DNA from: a virus
IMG/VR virus record: IMGVR_UViG_3300030099_001508
Span: 1-64,000 of that record
Reading direction: 5' to 3' (one strand)
DNA: 64,000 bases
Positions 18,320-27,107 of this stretch are shown piece by piece (positions within the stretch are counted from its first letter, which is position 1; each line of letters starts with the position of its first letter). Under the pieces are notes generated by a model. That model made no database searches. It had not been told where the DNA came from and saw only the letters and a list, made by a program, of their open reading frames with translations. The position numbers and the translations under genes were made by a program.

Positions 18320-18874
18320 GTGAAACAATTTTATGATGTATTAAATGAAACTAAGTTTGAAGGCTTAGTTAGTATGATGGAGTTGGTTGATGATTTACCA
18401 ACCATTTACTGTGATATGGATATGGTTCTTTGTGACTTTTTGAAAGGTGCAAAGGAAGTACTTGGTACTGATTTTCCAAAAGCAGATAAAAGGACTAAAT
18501 GGCCTATGATATCTGCAAAAAAAGATTTCTGGGTAAGTTTAGAATGGATGCCTGGTGCAAAGAAAATGTGGTCTTTTATTAGTAAATATGAACCACATAT
18601 CTTATCTGCATACTCTACCAAAGATGCAAACTCTAGAAAAGGTAAGATGAATTGGTTGAGAATAAATGCAAAGTTGACCCAGAAAAGTAGAATTCATCTG
18701 GTTATGCGTGAGGATAAACAGAAGTACGCAATGACAACGGATGGTAAACCTAACCTATTAATAGATGATTATATTAAAAATGTGAATGAATGGAAAGCAA
18801 AAGGTGGAATTGGAGTTCATCACACATCTCCTAGTGATACTATTGCACAATTGAAGAGGTTGGGTTTTAAATAA
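18320..18874 (+). CDS. HAD-family phosphatase (5'-deoxynucleotidase-like) with CTS-like N-terminus
   Basis: 184 residues from a GTG start with AAGG upstream. MKQFYDVLNE at the N-terminus resembles the capsid-targeting peptide. HAD motif I is IYCDMDMVLCDFLKGA, close to the DMDGVLADF of 5'(3')-deoxynucleotidases; LSAYSTKD is motif II, the Lys of KQKYAM motif III, and NLLIDDYIKNVNEW motif IV. It could dephosphorylate nucleotides or nucleic-acid ends. Last gene of the late run begun at 10809. Confidence 0.75.
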   Translation: MKQFYDVLNETKFEGLVSMMELVDDLPTIYCDMDMVLCDFLKGAKEVLGTDFPKADKRTKWPMISAKKDFWVSLEWMPGAKKMWSFISKYEPHILSAYSTKDANSRKGKMNWLRINAKLTQKSRIHLVMREDKQKYAMTTDGKPNLLIDDYIKNVNEWKAKGGIGVHHTSPSDTIAQLKRLGFK

Positions 18875-18875
18875 A

Positions 18876-18883
18876 CATAAATA
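18876..18883 (+). promoter_or_regulatory. T4-type late promoter
   Basis: CATAAATA, one mismatch from TATAAATA, upstream of the structural gene at 18917, whose RBS is AGGGAGAATTAAA. Confidence 0.55.
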
Positions 18884-18916
18884 GAGATAGTATATACTAA
18901 ACTAGGGAGAATTAAA

Positions 18917-20419
18917 ATGAGCTCATGGAGTATGAATGATGGTTCTGCATTATCTGGTGCTTACACACTTACAAATGCAAGTGCAATAGTACAAGGAAAT
19001 TCAAGTGCAGATACATCCGAAATTAAAGTGGGTGATATTGTCATTGATGACAACGGTGATAAAGTAAGGGTTGCTGATATCCAGCCTGCTAGAACTGTTG
19101 CAACATCTGCTGTCAATGCATCCAACGACCAAATTACAATTACTGACCACGGTTTTGTAGCAAACCAAGAAGTACACTATAAAGCAAATGGTGGAACTGC
19201 AATCGCTGGTCTAACAGACGAAACAACTTTCTTTGTTAAGACAGTTGCAAGTGCAAACGCATTTACATTGTCTGCAACCGAAGGTGGTGCATTAATTGAC
19301 ATCACTGGAACTGGTAACAACGCACAGACTATTTCTGGTACATCAACTAAAGCGTTTACCGCTACTTCTGCATTTGGAGAATCTACAAATAGTGGTTCTT
19401 CTTGTACAGTAACAAGACCACCAATTAGTGGTGATGGTAGTGTTATTGATGCATCTATTTTTGGTATCACATCTGCTGAATCACTTGGTGGTGTAGACAA
19501 TGTTGCTAGTATTGCAGTGAATGAAGATGGTGCAAGATATGTTCAAGCACCTACAATTACTGTAGCAGCTCCAACTACAAGAACCATTGCAACTGCAAAA
19601 GTTTCAACCACTGATGATACAATCACTGTAGATGCTGGTCACAATATGAGAACTGGTACAAAGTTAACTTATACTTCTGGTGGTACAAATATGACTGTAG
19701 GTGGTTCAAACCTTGCAGACGGCACAGCAGTTTTTGTAATCAACACTGGTTCAACTACTGCATTTAAGATTGCATCTTCACTTTCAAATGCACAGTCTGG
19801 AACTGCATTAGATATTACTGGTGCTGGTAATAACTCACAAACATTTGTAGGTGATACTGCAACTGCAACAGCGTCTGTTTCTGGTGGAGTAGTAACTGGA
19901 ATTACAGTATCAGCAGTTGGTTCTGATTATCAATCCGCTCCTGCTGTAACAGTTGAAGTTCCAAAAATGACTATTCCTACAAGTGCAGTAAACGCTGGTA
20001 CAAATGTTATCACTTTTGCTGGACATGGTTTATCTGATACAGACCAAATTACTTACAACCAAGTTGGTGGTGGTACTTTGATGACTAACGTAACTGACGG
20101 TCAAACTGTATTCGTAAGAGATAAAACTGATGATACTTTCAAGATTGCTGCTACTTCTGGTGGAACTGCAATCAATATCGGAACTGGTCATAACGCACAG
20201 ACCTTTACAATTGTAACTGATGCAGTTCAAGGCACTGCTGTTGCAAATCTTGGTCTTGGTGTAGACGGTGATGACGATAGAAGAGAAGTTTCTCATATCG
20301 GTTGGGTTAAGAGAACTGTAGGTTCTGGTGGTCGTGCTGGTAGAGTTCACTATGAAACTCTAGTTGCAGCTTCAAGTATTTCTGGTGATGCAGAGGATAT
20401 TGCAACCCCAGATAGTTAA
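18917..20419 (+). CDS. Virion structural protein with three beta-rich repeats
   Basis: 500 residues rich in Thr, Ser, Gly, Ala, Val and low in Lys, unlike its neighbours. Three copies of a roughly 80-residue unit occur at about 62-140, 227-312 and 354-432; each contains D-x-I-T, a GH, a Tyr before G-G-T, V-F-V/F-F-V, then D/N-I-T/G-G-x-G-x-N-x-Q-T. Short links ARYVQAPTITVAAP and SDYQSAPAVTVEVP separate them. The C-terminus HIGWVKRTVGSGGRAGRVHY looks like an attachment domain common in marine T4-like virion proteins. Probably a surface or decoration protein. Confidence 0.65.
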   Translation: MSSWSMNDGSALSGAYTLTNASAIVQGNSSADTSEIKVGDIVIDDNGDKVRVADIQPARTVATSAVNASNDQITITDHGFVANQEVHYKANGGTAIAGLTDETTFFVKTVASANAFTLSATEGGALIDITGTGNNAQTISGTSTKAFTATSAFGESTNSGSSCTVTRPPISGDGSVIDASIFGITSAESLGGVDNVASIAVNEDGARYVQAPTITVAAPTTRTIATAKVSTTDDTITVDAGHNMRTGTKLTYTSGGTNMTVGGSNLADGTAVFVINTGSTTAFKIASSLSNAQSGTALDITGAGNNSQTFVGDTATATASVSGGVVTGITVSAVGSDYQSAPAVTVEVPKMTIPTSAVNAGTNVITFAGHGLSDTDQITYNQVGGGTLMTNVTDGQTVFVRDKTDDTFKIAATSGGTAINIGTGHNAQTFTIVTDAVQGTAVANLGLGVDGDDDRREVSHIGWVKRTVGSGGRAGRVHYETLVAASSISGDAEDIATPDS

Positions 20420-20456
20420 TATATAATATTGTAATTTTAAATAATGGAGATACATA

Positions 20457-20684
20457 ATGCCTCAATTGACTGAGACTGAAATTAACATTCGTAAGCAAAC
20501 ACTGGAAAGTGACTTACAACAAGTGAAAGAAAGTTTGAATAAACTTGATACAGAGAGAACAAATTTAGTTGCACAGCACCACGCAATTAGTGGTGCTATA
20601 CAACAATGCGATTTGTTTTTGAATGATTTAAAAACTGTGGTGTCGGAATCTACCGACAGTAGCATTCCCAAGAAAAAGGGTTAA
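20457..20684 (+). CDS. Small coiled-coil protein
   Basis: 75 residues, mostly one predicted coiled coil (IRKQTLESDLQQVKESLNKL and onward), ending in KKKG. RBS ATGGAGATACATA. Lies between two structural genes, so it may be a minor virion component or assembly factor. Confidence 0.6.
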   Translation: MPQLTETEINIRKQTLESDLQQVKESLNKLDTERTNLVAQHHAISGAIQQCDLFLNDLKTVVSESTDSSIPKKKG

Positions 20685-20697
20685 TAGGAGAAAATAA

Positions 20698-21168
20698 ATG
20701 GCTGATAAAAAGATTACTGCGTTAACAGATTTAGGTAATGCAATCGCTGGAGAAGATTTACTTCATGTGATTGATGACCCATCTGGTACACCAGTAAATA
20801 AAAAGATTAGTATCGCAAACGTCTTTAATAACATTCCAACTTATCTTGGATTGGACGGTACTGCACAATCAATCACTGGAAGTACAAATGTTAACACGAC
20901 TGCATCTATCACTTTGTTAGATGGTGCAAGTTTTTCTTCTAGTGCAACTGGTACTCTTGCAGATGGTACAAATGGACAAGTTAAGATTATTATCATGTCT
21001 ACTGCACCAACAAGTTCAAGAAGTTACACTTTAACAGTTACCAACTGGGGAACAACTGCAAGTAACACTAACCAACTTGTATTTAACGCACTTGGTGAAG
21101 CTGTTGTTTGTTTGTTTACTAATAACAAATGGTATGTTGTTGCAAATCTAAACGCAACTATTGCCTAA
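20698..21168 (+). CDS. Beta-rich virion structural protein
   Basis: 156 residues. The start [20 protein letters not shown], followed by [17 protein letters not shown], is a common opening of marine-phage fibre or decoration proteins. The rest is Thr/Ser/Asn-rich and beta-like, compositionally similar to the repeat protein at 18917. RBS TAGGAGAAAATAA. Confidence 0.6.
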   Translation: MADKKITALTDLGNAIAGEDLLHVIDDPSGTPVNKKISIANVFNNIPTYLGLDGTAQSITGSTNVNTTASITLLDGASFSSSATGTLADGTNGQVKIIIMSTAPTSSRSYTLTVTNWGTTASNTNQLVFNALGEAVVCLFTNNKWYVVANLNATIA

Positions 21169-21179
21169 GGAGATAAAGT

Positions 21180-21362
21180 ATGGTTGATAACATTGTATAT
21201 GGTGCTGGTGGTATTCCTATGGTTAAACAACCTAATGAGGTTGCACCAGTGGAAAAAACTGCAGCTCCTAAAAAAGAGAAAAAACAACCTCTTCAAGAAA
21301 TCTATGGTGAGGGTGAAAAAGACCCAGATGGATTTGATGAGGAACATGGAGATGAAGCATGA
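21180..21362 (+). CDS. Small acidic/proline hypothetical protein
   Basis: 60 residues; RBS AAGGAGATAAAGT fixes the start. Low complexity with KKEKKQPLQEIYGEGEKDPD and an acidic end, probably disordered. It overlaps the next gene by 4 nt (ATGA). LQE in the middle could also be a prohead-protease site. Confidence 0.5.
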   Translation: MVDNIVYGAGGIPMVKQPNEVAPVEKTAAPKKEKKQPLQEIYGEGEKDPDGFDEEHGDEA

Positions 21363-21757
21363 AGACGTTTTTAGAATACGCATCTGTCAAAGCACATGAT
21401 GGTGCTCATATTGATGAAGATGGTAATTTAATGGATTTGACTGATGATTCTGTCATTGAAAAACTTAATGCATTTGTTGGTTCTATTGGAATTAAAGAAT
21501 ATTTAAATCCAGAAGCTGCTGTAAATGAATTAAGACAGAAACTAATGCGAGTTGGAATTAATTTTGGTGATGTACAATTTACTGGAGAAGAAGGAGAAAT
21601 TTCTGTACCTCTTGTGAAACATGGTGGAGTTTATGGAAAAGATACTGATAGTGCCCCAGAAGAAGTGGTTAACGAATCTGAAAGTGGTAGAAGTATTAAT
21701 TTCGTATATGAGAAACTTGCAACTGGAACTCACAAGGTATTTGCACAAATTTCTTAA
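21359..21757 (+). CDS. Hypothetical virion-region protein with MKTF N-terminus
   Basis: 132 residues. MKTFLEYASVKAHDGAHIDE begins like the capsid-targeting family but lacks an LxE near residue 10. The remainder (YLNPEAAVNELRQKLMRVGI, INFGDVQFTGEEGEI) looks like a small alpha/beta fold. No family name can be given. Confidence 0.55.
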   Translation: MKTFLEYASVKAHDGAHIDEDGNLMDLTDDSVIEKLNAFVGSIGIKEYLNPEAAVNELRQKLMRVGINFGDVQFTGEEGEISVPLVKHGGVYGKDTDSAPEEVVNESESGRSINFVYEKLATGTHKVFAQIS

Positions 21758-22120
21758 ATGTTTGAAAAGATAACGACTGATAATGTATTACTGTTTGCAC
21801 TAAAACATTATGATAATCCACAATGCGAAGGTGAAAAAGAGTTTTATGATGACATGAAACGATTTAAGTATATCAAGAGATTACTTAAAAAATATAAAGT
21901 TGATGGTGTCATTAAAGAACGCTTATTGTTGAATCATATTATTATATTAAATAATGTATTCGGGCCTGATGCTGCTTCTACTTTATTATTATTTAAAATT
22001 GAACCAGAACACTGGCCTCAATTGAAATCTTTTCTTGTATATCTGAATATGTTACCAGAACAAGAATTGAAAGAAATAGATGATGATGGAAAGATTACAG
22101 AAGTTTTAAGGAAACTATAA
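21758..22120 (+). CDS. Hypothetical helical protein in late operon
   Basis: 120 residues, strongly helical and hydrophobic-patterned (KRFKYIKRLLKKYKVDG, ERLLLNHIIILNNVFGPDAA, ALKHYDNPQCEGEKEFYDDM). Starts immediately after the previous stop and overlaps the next start by 1 nt (TAATG). Synteny suggests a head or neck assembly role. Confidence 0.6.
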   Translation: MFEKITTDNVLLFALKHYDNPQCEGEKEFYDDMKRFKYIKRLLKKYKVDGVIKERLLLNHIIILNNVFGPDAASTLLLFKIEPEHWPQLKSFLVYLNMLPEQELKEIDDDGKITEVLRKL

Positions 22121-22755
22121 TGGGTAGAGCGATTGATTTATTTGTTACTTATAGGTTTATCAAGATACTGGTAACACCTTTTGAGAAACAAGAAGCATAT
22201 AAACTTGGTGTTATTGATAAGAACGGTAATCGTATTTTACAGCCTGGCACCAACGTACCTACCATTTTAAATACGATTAAAGAAAAAAATTCGTATACTG
22301 TTCTCCATAAATTAGTTTTTAATATTAAAAAGATTTTTGCAAAGGTGCCTGGTCTAAGAACAAAACTAGGTAGTTATGCAGCTGCATTATTTTTATTAAA
22401 AGATACTTTCAAAGAAGATGTTGACCCAAAAATGTGGGAACAAGAATTTATGAAGTATCTGAAAGAAAATAATATTGAACTAGATAATACAATATCAGAA
22501 GAAGTTACATTAGATGATGGTAAATTACCAAAAGGTATCTATAAACTTGCAAATGATATTACATTTGATAAAGAGGATGCAGACAGTCCAGATGCACTAG
22601 AAGGTGATGAGGTTCAAGTATTTGAACCAGTTGCACCTACGGATACTGTCTTGGGAGTAGAAATATTTCCAGTTATACATATACCAACACAATCAAAAAT
22701 CTTTGTTAGTGCAGAAGATATAAAAGAAGTTGGAATAGAGGATTTGGAACTATGA
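22120..22755 (+). CDS. Hypothetical protein in late operon
   Basis: 211 residues. MGRAIDLFVTYRFIKILVTP and a hydrophobic stretch near 90 precede a beta-rich second half (VQVFEPVAPTDTVLGVEIFP, IPTQSKIFVSAEDI). No family recognised; gene order next to virion genes makes a structural role likely. Confidence 0.6.
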   Translation: MGRAIDLFVTYRFIKILVTPFEKQEAYKLGVIDKNGNRILQPGTNVPTILNTIKEKNSYTVLHKLVFNIKKIFAKVPGLRTKLGSYAAALFLLKDTFKEDVDPKMWEQEFMKYLKENNIELDNTISEEVTLDDGKLPKGIYKLANDITFDKEDADSPDALEGDEVQVFEPVAPTDTVLGVEIFPVIHIPTQSKIFVSAEDIKEVGIEDLEL

Positions 22756-23261
22756 GTGTAAAATTTAATGACATCATGAAACAGTTTTACGAAGATGAGA
22801 TGTTGGGTATTCAACAAGAAGATGCACCAGCAAATTCAGTTGCAGCTGGTGGAGTTGATATGGCACCAAATGCAGTAAGTAAAAAGAAACAAAAAGAAAT
22901 GCAAAAAAATAAGTATGATGGTCGTACTAAAGAAGCTCGTGCATTTATGAAAAGAATGTTGGAACTAAAAGCAAAAAGAGAAAGTGCTTTTAGAAAGTCT
23001 GTAAAAGAACAGATGGATGATTTTGGTGAAGAATACCTTAATGAAGCAAATGTAGACATTCTTAGAAAGATTGTTAAAAATAAACAAAATATGCCTGTCA
23101 AAATGAAAGACGGTAAAATGAAAGTTGATTTGTTTACTGCGTCTGCAATCACTCAAGCACTTGATAAAGTAAAACCAGATACCAGAAAAAAAATGGAAGA
23201 CATCATCAATAACGGTGGTAAATCACAGTTCTTGAGACTTGTAAATGTTGTCTTTAAGTGA
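22752..23261 (+). CDS. Hypothetical Lys-rich virion-region protein
   Basis: 169 residues. MSVKFNDIMKQFYEDE starts it; the middle is Lys/Met-rich (KKKQKEMQKNKYDGRTKEAR), and the C-terminal helix (TASAITQALDKVKPDTRKKM) may be a small domain. ATGA overlap with the previous gene. Possibly an internal head protein. Confidence 0.55.
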   Translation: MSVKFNDIMKQFYEDEMLGIQQEDAPANSVAAGGVDMAPNAVSKKKQKEMQKNKYDGRTKEARAFMKRMLELKAKRESAFRKSVKEQMDDFGEEYLNEANVDILRKIVKNKQNMPVKMKDGKMKVDLFTASAITQALDKVKPDTRKKMEDIINNGGKSQFLRLVNVVFK

Positions 23262-23264
23262 TGG

Positions 23265-23489
23265 ATGATACACGCATTTCTCTTGGTGTATCTATTAGGT
23301 GGTGATGTACAAGGCGGTCAGCCTATGTATTTTCGCAGTATTGACACTTGCAATTGGTATGCAAGTCGTATCGTAAAACGATATGGTAACTATAGTTATA
23401 GTTCATTAGTTCCCCCAGAACATAGAGCAACCGCTTATTGTAAACCAGTGTACATAAATAGTAATACAAAAGGTCTTTATGACCATTAG
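23265..23489 (+). CDS. Small exported two-cysteine protein (family member 1)
   Basis: 74 residues: a short hydrophobic N-terminus (MIHAFLLVYLLGG), then YFRSIDTCNWYA (C29) and ATAYCKPVY (C59). The same plan, hydrophobic start then two Cys about 24-30 residues apart with an acidic/aromatic context before the first, is found in four other genes here (27568, 43397, 60538, 63533). Likely exported with a disulfide; function unknown. Confidence 0.6.
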   Translation: MIHAFLLVYLLGGDVQGGQPMYFRSIDTCNWYASRIVKRYGNYSYSSLVPPEHRATAYCKPVYINSNTKGLYDH

Positions 23490-23497
23490 GAGATACA

Positions 23498-24907
23498 ATG
23501 GCAGGTTATCAAGTGGACTATGTAAGTCATGGAAATATTAAACCAGTTGCAAATCTAAATGCAAAGGTCAAACGACTTATTAAAAAAGTTAAAAAGGTTG
23601 AAGAAAAACCAGAGTATAACTTTTTTCCAAAAAATGCATACAAGCGTATTAAACTACCCCCACCTACATTTGACGTAAATAAAGAAATTGCAATGTTAAA
23701 AGATATTATTGCAAAACGTACTCCAGAGGATGAGACTTCAATACGTCTACATGACGAACACTCTTTTTATGCAATTGAACAATACTGTAAAGAACATGGT
23801 CTAGAATTCCATGATGGAGAGATGGAGGGTATAGTCCAACAATGTAGGCCTACTATAAAATATTTTAAAGAATTATTTGACTATCCAAGACCACATGAGA
23901 TTGATAGGTCTATTCGTCCTATGTTCAGTACAACTAATAAAACAAGAAGTTATCCATCTGGTCATGCGTGTCAATCAATGTTGGTTGCGTTATATGTAAC
24001 AGAAAAGTTCCCAGAACATAAAAAAGGAATCTATGAGGCTGCAAAAGAATGTGGTCTTGGTAGAGTTAAAGCAGGATTTCATTATCTTGCAGATTATGTT
24101 GCTGGTAATTTACTTGCAGAAAAACTATTCTTAATTATGAATAGAGAAAATTACGGTAAAAAAATTAATGAAGCACCCAGAATACCTAGAAAAAAAGGTC
24201 AACCAGCTGGGTCAGATAAACATTCAGATTTATATACAGACGAAAATCCAAAGGGAACTATTCACGGTCTTGGTTTCAAAGATGTTGAAACTGCAAAGGC
24301 AAGTGTGAAGAAAATAGAATCTTCTGGTAAATCTCATGCACATAAGATACAGGCCGCAATCGCTATGGAACAGAGAGCGAGAGTGATGGGAAAGACGGCA
24401 GAGGCCGCAGTGTATCGTAAGTACATTGAAAAGATGAAGAAGATTACTAAACAAAAGAATGAAGACTTTACACAAAAAGATGTAAACGATTTAGAAAAGT
24501 TTGCAGATAGAATACTTGCGAAGTATAGTATTGATGTAGAGTTTACTAGACATTTCGTAGATAGGTTAAATGACCCACGAAATAGTCCAGCAATTAAAGT
24601 ATCGGAACTACAGAGGTTTTTTAAAAAGATACAAAGAAATAAAGGTAGAAATATATTAAATAATCCAGACACAGAAGCAGTTCTCAAGGATATGTCAACA
24701 AATTTGAATTTACCAGTTGTTATTAAAACAAAAGGTGATGATAGTTTTGAAGTAACAAACAAAACGATTATGCGAAAGAAAGATTTTAGAACAACTAGTA
24801 AAGTGATTAGTTATGAGAAATGGAGTGACAAATACAAAAAGAGCATTGACTGTAATAATCCAAAAGGATTTTCACAGAGAGCTCATTGTCAAGGGAGAAA
24901 AAAATGA
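23498..24907 (+). CDS. PAP2-type phosphatase with C-terminal phage modules
   Basis: 469 residues. KELFDYPRPHEI (about 124-135), SYPSGHACQS (151-160) and GRVKAGFHYLADYVAGN (188-204) are the three acid-phosphatase/PAP2 motifs, with catalytic His in the last. There are no obvious membrane spans, unlike lipid PAP2 enzymes. The next region (HSDLYTDENPKGTIHGLGF, SSGKSHAHKIQAAIAMEQRA) and the C-terminal CNNPKGFSQRAHCQGRKK are small modules that look shared among marine phage virion proteins. It may act on nucleotides or lipids. Confidence 0.7.
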   Translation: MAGYQVDYVSHGNIKPVANLNAKVKRLIKKVKKVEEKPEYNFFPKNAYKRIKLPPPTFDVNKEIAMLKDIIAKRTPEDETSIRLHDEHSFYAIEQYCKEHGLEFHDGEMEGIVQQCRPTIKYFKELFDYPRPHEIDRSIRPMFSTTNKTRSYPSGHACQSMLVALYVTEKFPEHKKGIYEAAKECGLGRVKAGFHYLADYVAGNLLAEKLFLIMNRENYGKKINEAPRIPRKKGQPAGSDKHSDLYTDENPKGTIHGLGFKDVETAKASVKKIESSGKSHAHKIQAAIAMEQRARVMGKTAEAAVYRKYIEKMKKITKQKNEDFTQKDVNDLEKFADRILAKYSIDVEFTRHFVDRLNDPRNSPAIKVSELQRFFKKIQRNKGRNILNNPDTEAVLKDMSTNLNLPVVIKTKGDDSFEVTNKTIMRKKDFRTTSKVISYEKWSDKYKKSIDCNNPKGFSQRAHCQGRKK

Positions 24908-25065
24908 TTAATTGGATTAAAAATAGAATGAAAGAAAGAACGTCTTGGGATGGTGCAATATGCATTGGACTAGGACTTATGATTCTTTTCATGGCACCTC
25001 TTGCAAAGATTGCCGCTGGACTTGCAATTGCATGGGGTATTTGGACAATTTGGAAATCTGAATAA
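24904..25065 (+). CDS. Small membrane protein
   Basis: 53 residues: ATG at 24904 overlaps the previous stop, TAA overlaps the next ATG at 25065. A charged amphipathic start (INWIKNRMKERTSWDG) is followed by a hydrophobic hairpin (AICIGLGLMILFMAPLAKIA, then GLAIAWGIWTIWKSE). Position before spanins makes it one of several holin candidates. Confidence 0.6.
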   Translation: MINWIKNRMKERTSWDGAICIGLGLMILFMAPLAKIAAGLAIAWGIWTIWKSE

Positions 25066-25319
25066 TGAAAATCTTGCGTATCATATTCTGGCCTTTAATT
25101 ATGTTAAAAAATATTCTTGACCCTAATTGGTGGGCAGGACATATTGGTGAGAAGTCTGGTGCATATGATAAAGCAAGAAATTCTAAAATTAGGAGATGGG
25201 CAGATGGTCTAACTGGTTGGAAATACTGGGCATGGCAACTTGGAGGTGGTATACTTGCAGTGATTGTCATAGAACTAGTATTAAATCAATTTAGTATGAC
25301 CATGTTGCCTTGGAGATAA
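25065..25319 (+). CDS. Small membrane protein, holin candidate
   Basis: 84 residues. An N-terminal hydrophobic stretch (MKILRIIFWPLIMLKNI), a Trp-rich basic middle (NSKIRRWADGLTGWKYWAW) and a C-terminal span (GGGILAVIVIELVLNQF). Two spans and lysis-block context are compatible with a holin; not proven. Confidence 0.55.
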   Translation: MKILRIIFWPLIMLKNILDPNWWAGHIGEKSGAYDKARNSKIRRWADGLTGWKYWAWQLGGGILAVIVIELVLNQFSMTMLPWR

Positions 25320-25320
25320 A

Positions 25321-25710
25321 ATGATACGATTATATGCAATGATATTCGTGATTGCGTTACTTGGCGGTGCAGCTTATGCCGCCAAGTACTATTACGACAC
25401 AACGCAAGCAACTATTGCACAATTGCGTGAAAACAATGCAAAGTTGGAAGTTGCAAACGAAGAGAACCAACAGACTATCAAAAAAATGGGTGAGGATGCA
25501 ATTCGTTTAAATGCACTGACTGACCAACTAAATGCAGATTTAAGAAAAGCAGAAGAGTATGGAGATGAACTCCGAAATACTCTAAATAAACACGATTTAA
25601 CCCACCTTGCAAATAAAAAGCCTGGGTTGATTGAGAAGAGGATGCAAAATGCGACAGATAAACTTTGGGATGACCTTGAGTCTGTTACTGGTGACAACAC
25701 TACTGATTAG
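25321..25710 (+). CDS. Inner-membrane spanin (i-spanin, Rz-like)
   Basis: 129 residues: one N-terminal signal-anchor (YAMIFVIALLGGAAYAA), then a long periplasmic coiled coil (TQATIAQLRENNAKLEVANE and onward). The o-spanin gene starts inside its 3' end in another frame, as in lambda Rz/Rz1. Together they would fuse inner and outer membranes at lysis, implying a Gram-negative host. Confidence 0.75.
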   Translation: MIRLYAMIFVIALLGGAAYAAKYYYDTTQATIAQLRENNAKLEVANEENQQTIKKMGEDAIRLNALTDQLNADLRKAEEYGDELRNTLNKHDLTHLANKKPGLIEKRMQNATDKLWDDLESVTGDNTTD

Positions 25711-26053
25711 TGGTTGTTCTAGTTTCTATAAACCAGAAAAAGAAATTGTTACGGTAACAAAACTTGTAGAGAGACAGATACCAACTGTTCCTCACCCAAA
25801 AGCAGTACAGATGAATGAAATAAAGATTTATGTTGTATCACCAGAGGAAAACTTTGAGGACTTTAAAAAAGAATTTGAAGCAAAAAATGGTGCAGATTCG
25901 TATGTTGCAATATCTATAAAAGATTATGAGAATCTTGGAAAAAACTTTGCAGAACTGAGAAGATATATTGAACAACAGAAACAAATCATCTTGTACTACG
26001 AGGAGGCTGTGAAGCCTTCAGAAAGGAAAAAAGATGACGGAGATAAAGAATAA
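25649..26053 (+). CDS. Outer-membrane lipoprotein spanin (o-spanin, Rz1-like)
   Basis: 134 residues from the ATG at 25649. Signal peptide MRQINFGMTLSLLLVTTLL followed by lipobox LISGC. It overlaps the i-spanin gene by 62 nt in a different frame. Longer than classical Rz1, with a charged helical second half that could meet the i-spanin coiled coil. The start at 25631 is possible but places extra charged residues before the signal peptide. Confidence 0.72.
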   Translation: MRQINFGMTLSLLLVTTLLISGCSSFYKPEKEIVTVTKLVERQIPTVPHPKAVQMNEIKIYVVSPEENFEDFKKEFEAKNGADSYVAISIKDYENLGKNFAELRRYIEQQKQIILYYEEAVKPSERKKDDGDKE

Positions 26054-26777
26054 ACCATATTTAATGGCTGTTCTATCTGGAGTTGCATATAAAGAACCAG
26101 AGGATGCAAATAAAACTTTTCAAAAACATGGTTTTGATTATTATAAATTTATTGACAAAGATGGAGCACAGTGTTATGTTATATGGAATAATACTGATGC
26201 AGTTGTTTGTTTTAGAGGAACAGAACCTAAAGAAGTATCAGATATCAAAGCAGACTTAAATGCAATCCAAAAACAAGGATTCCATAATAAAGGTGACGTT
26301 CATGCTGGTTTTCAAGGTGAAATCAACAAAGTCTGGGATGATTTAATATCAACAATTTTAGATATTCAAGATAGAAATATTTACATCACTGGACACTCTC
26401 TTGGTGGTGCAATGGCCACTATATGTGCAAAAAGATTTCAAGAACAGAAAATAGAACCACAATCTTTATACACCTATGGTTCACCAAGAGTGGGTGACAA
26501 AAGGTGGGTAAAAACACTACAAGTGCCACATTATCGTTTTCAGAACAACAATGATGTTGTATGTAAAGTTCCTTTGTGGTTGATGGGATATAGACATCAT
26601 GGAATGAATATATACATTGGTTACAATGGTATGATTGTAAAAATGAATATGTGGAGAAGGTTCTTAGATAGTATGCGTGGTAGATTAAAAGCATGGTCTA
26701 AATTACAATTATTTGATGGAGTTTATGACCATGATATTACTACATATGCTAAAAGAGTAAAAGGATATGACGTATGA
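26034..26777 (+). CDS. Class 3 (alpha/beta hydrolase) lipase
   Basis: 247 residues. Nucleophile elbow ITGHSLGGAMAT (Ser122), oxyanion region VVCFRGTEP, candidate acid in NNDVVCKVP (Asp174) and candidate His in GYRHHG (188-189): a complete lipase/phospholipase triad of the fungal lipase class 3 type. No signal peptide. It overlaps the o-spanin gene by 20 nt, so it probably helps degrade host membrane lipid at lysis, or is a virion entry enzyme. Confidence 0.85.
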   Translation: MTEIKNKPYLMAVLSGVAYKEPEDANKTFQKHGFDYYKFIDKDGAQCYVIWNNTDAVVCFRGTEPKEVSDIKADLNAIQKQGFHNKGDVHAGFQGEINKVWDDLISTILDIQDRNIYITGHSLGGAMATICAKRFQEQKIEPQSLYTYGSPRVGDKRWVKTLQVPHYRFQNNNDVVCKVPLWLMGYRHHGMNIYIGYNGMIVKMNMWRRFLDSMRGRLKAWSKLQLFDGVYDHDITTYAKRVKGYDV

Positions 26778-27061
26778 TATTAGAGATGATTGAAAGAATG
26801 GCTTCTGATAGGTTATGGATTTATACTGGTATCGCTGGTTCATTATTAGGTGCGGCTTTTCTTGCATACTTTCAAGGAACAAGAGCAGGACTTTGGTGTT
26901 ATGCAAAGTTTGATATGATTTTAGATTACCTCGTTGAACGGTGGGGGTGGACTTGGTTTAAACAACCAGAGGATGCATGGAGAAAAAAATATCCATATGT
27001 AACAAAGAAAATTGACGAGTTGGAACGAAGATTGCAAGAAGTAGAAAAGTTGACAAAATAG
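26774..27061 (+). CDS. Membrane protein with C-terminal coiled coil
   Basis: 95 residues; one membrane span (WIYTGIAGSLLGAAFLAYFQ), an aromatic region (ERWGWTWFKQPEDAW) and a terminal charged helix. ATGA overlap with the lipase. Last gene of the lysis operon; holin or antiholin candidate. Confidence 0.55.
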   Translation: MILEMIERMASDRLWIYTGIAGSLLGAAFLAYFQGTRAGLWCYAKFDMILDYLVERWGWTWFKQPEDAWRKKYPYVTKKIDELERRLQEVEKLTK

Positions 27062-27099
27062 TTAGTCAAATTATTACTTTAGTCAAAACTTTGACAATA

Positions 27100-27107
27100 C
27101 ATAAATA
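27100..27107 (+). promoter_or_regulatory. T4-type late promoter
   Basis: CATAAATA in the 66-nt gap before the GTG gene at 27128; AGAGGAGGTGA is a very strong Shine-Dalgarno just downstream. Confidence 0.5.

Noticed and set aside
20436-20443. TTTAAATA as late promoter before 20457
   Set aside because: Mismatch to the box and too close to the RBS; read-through from 18876 suffices.
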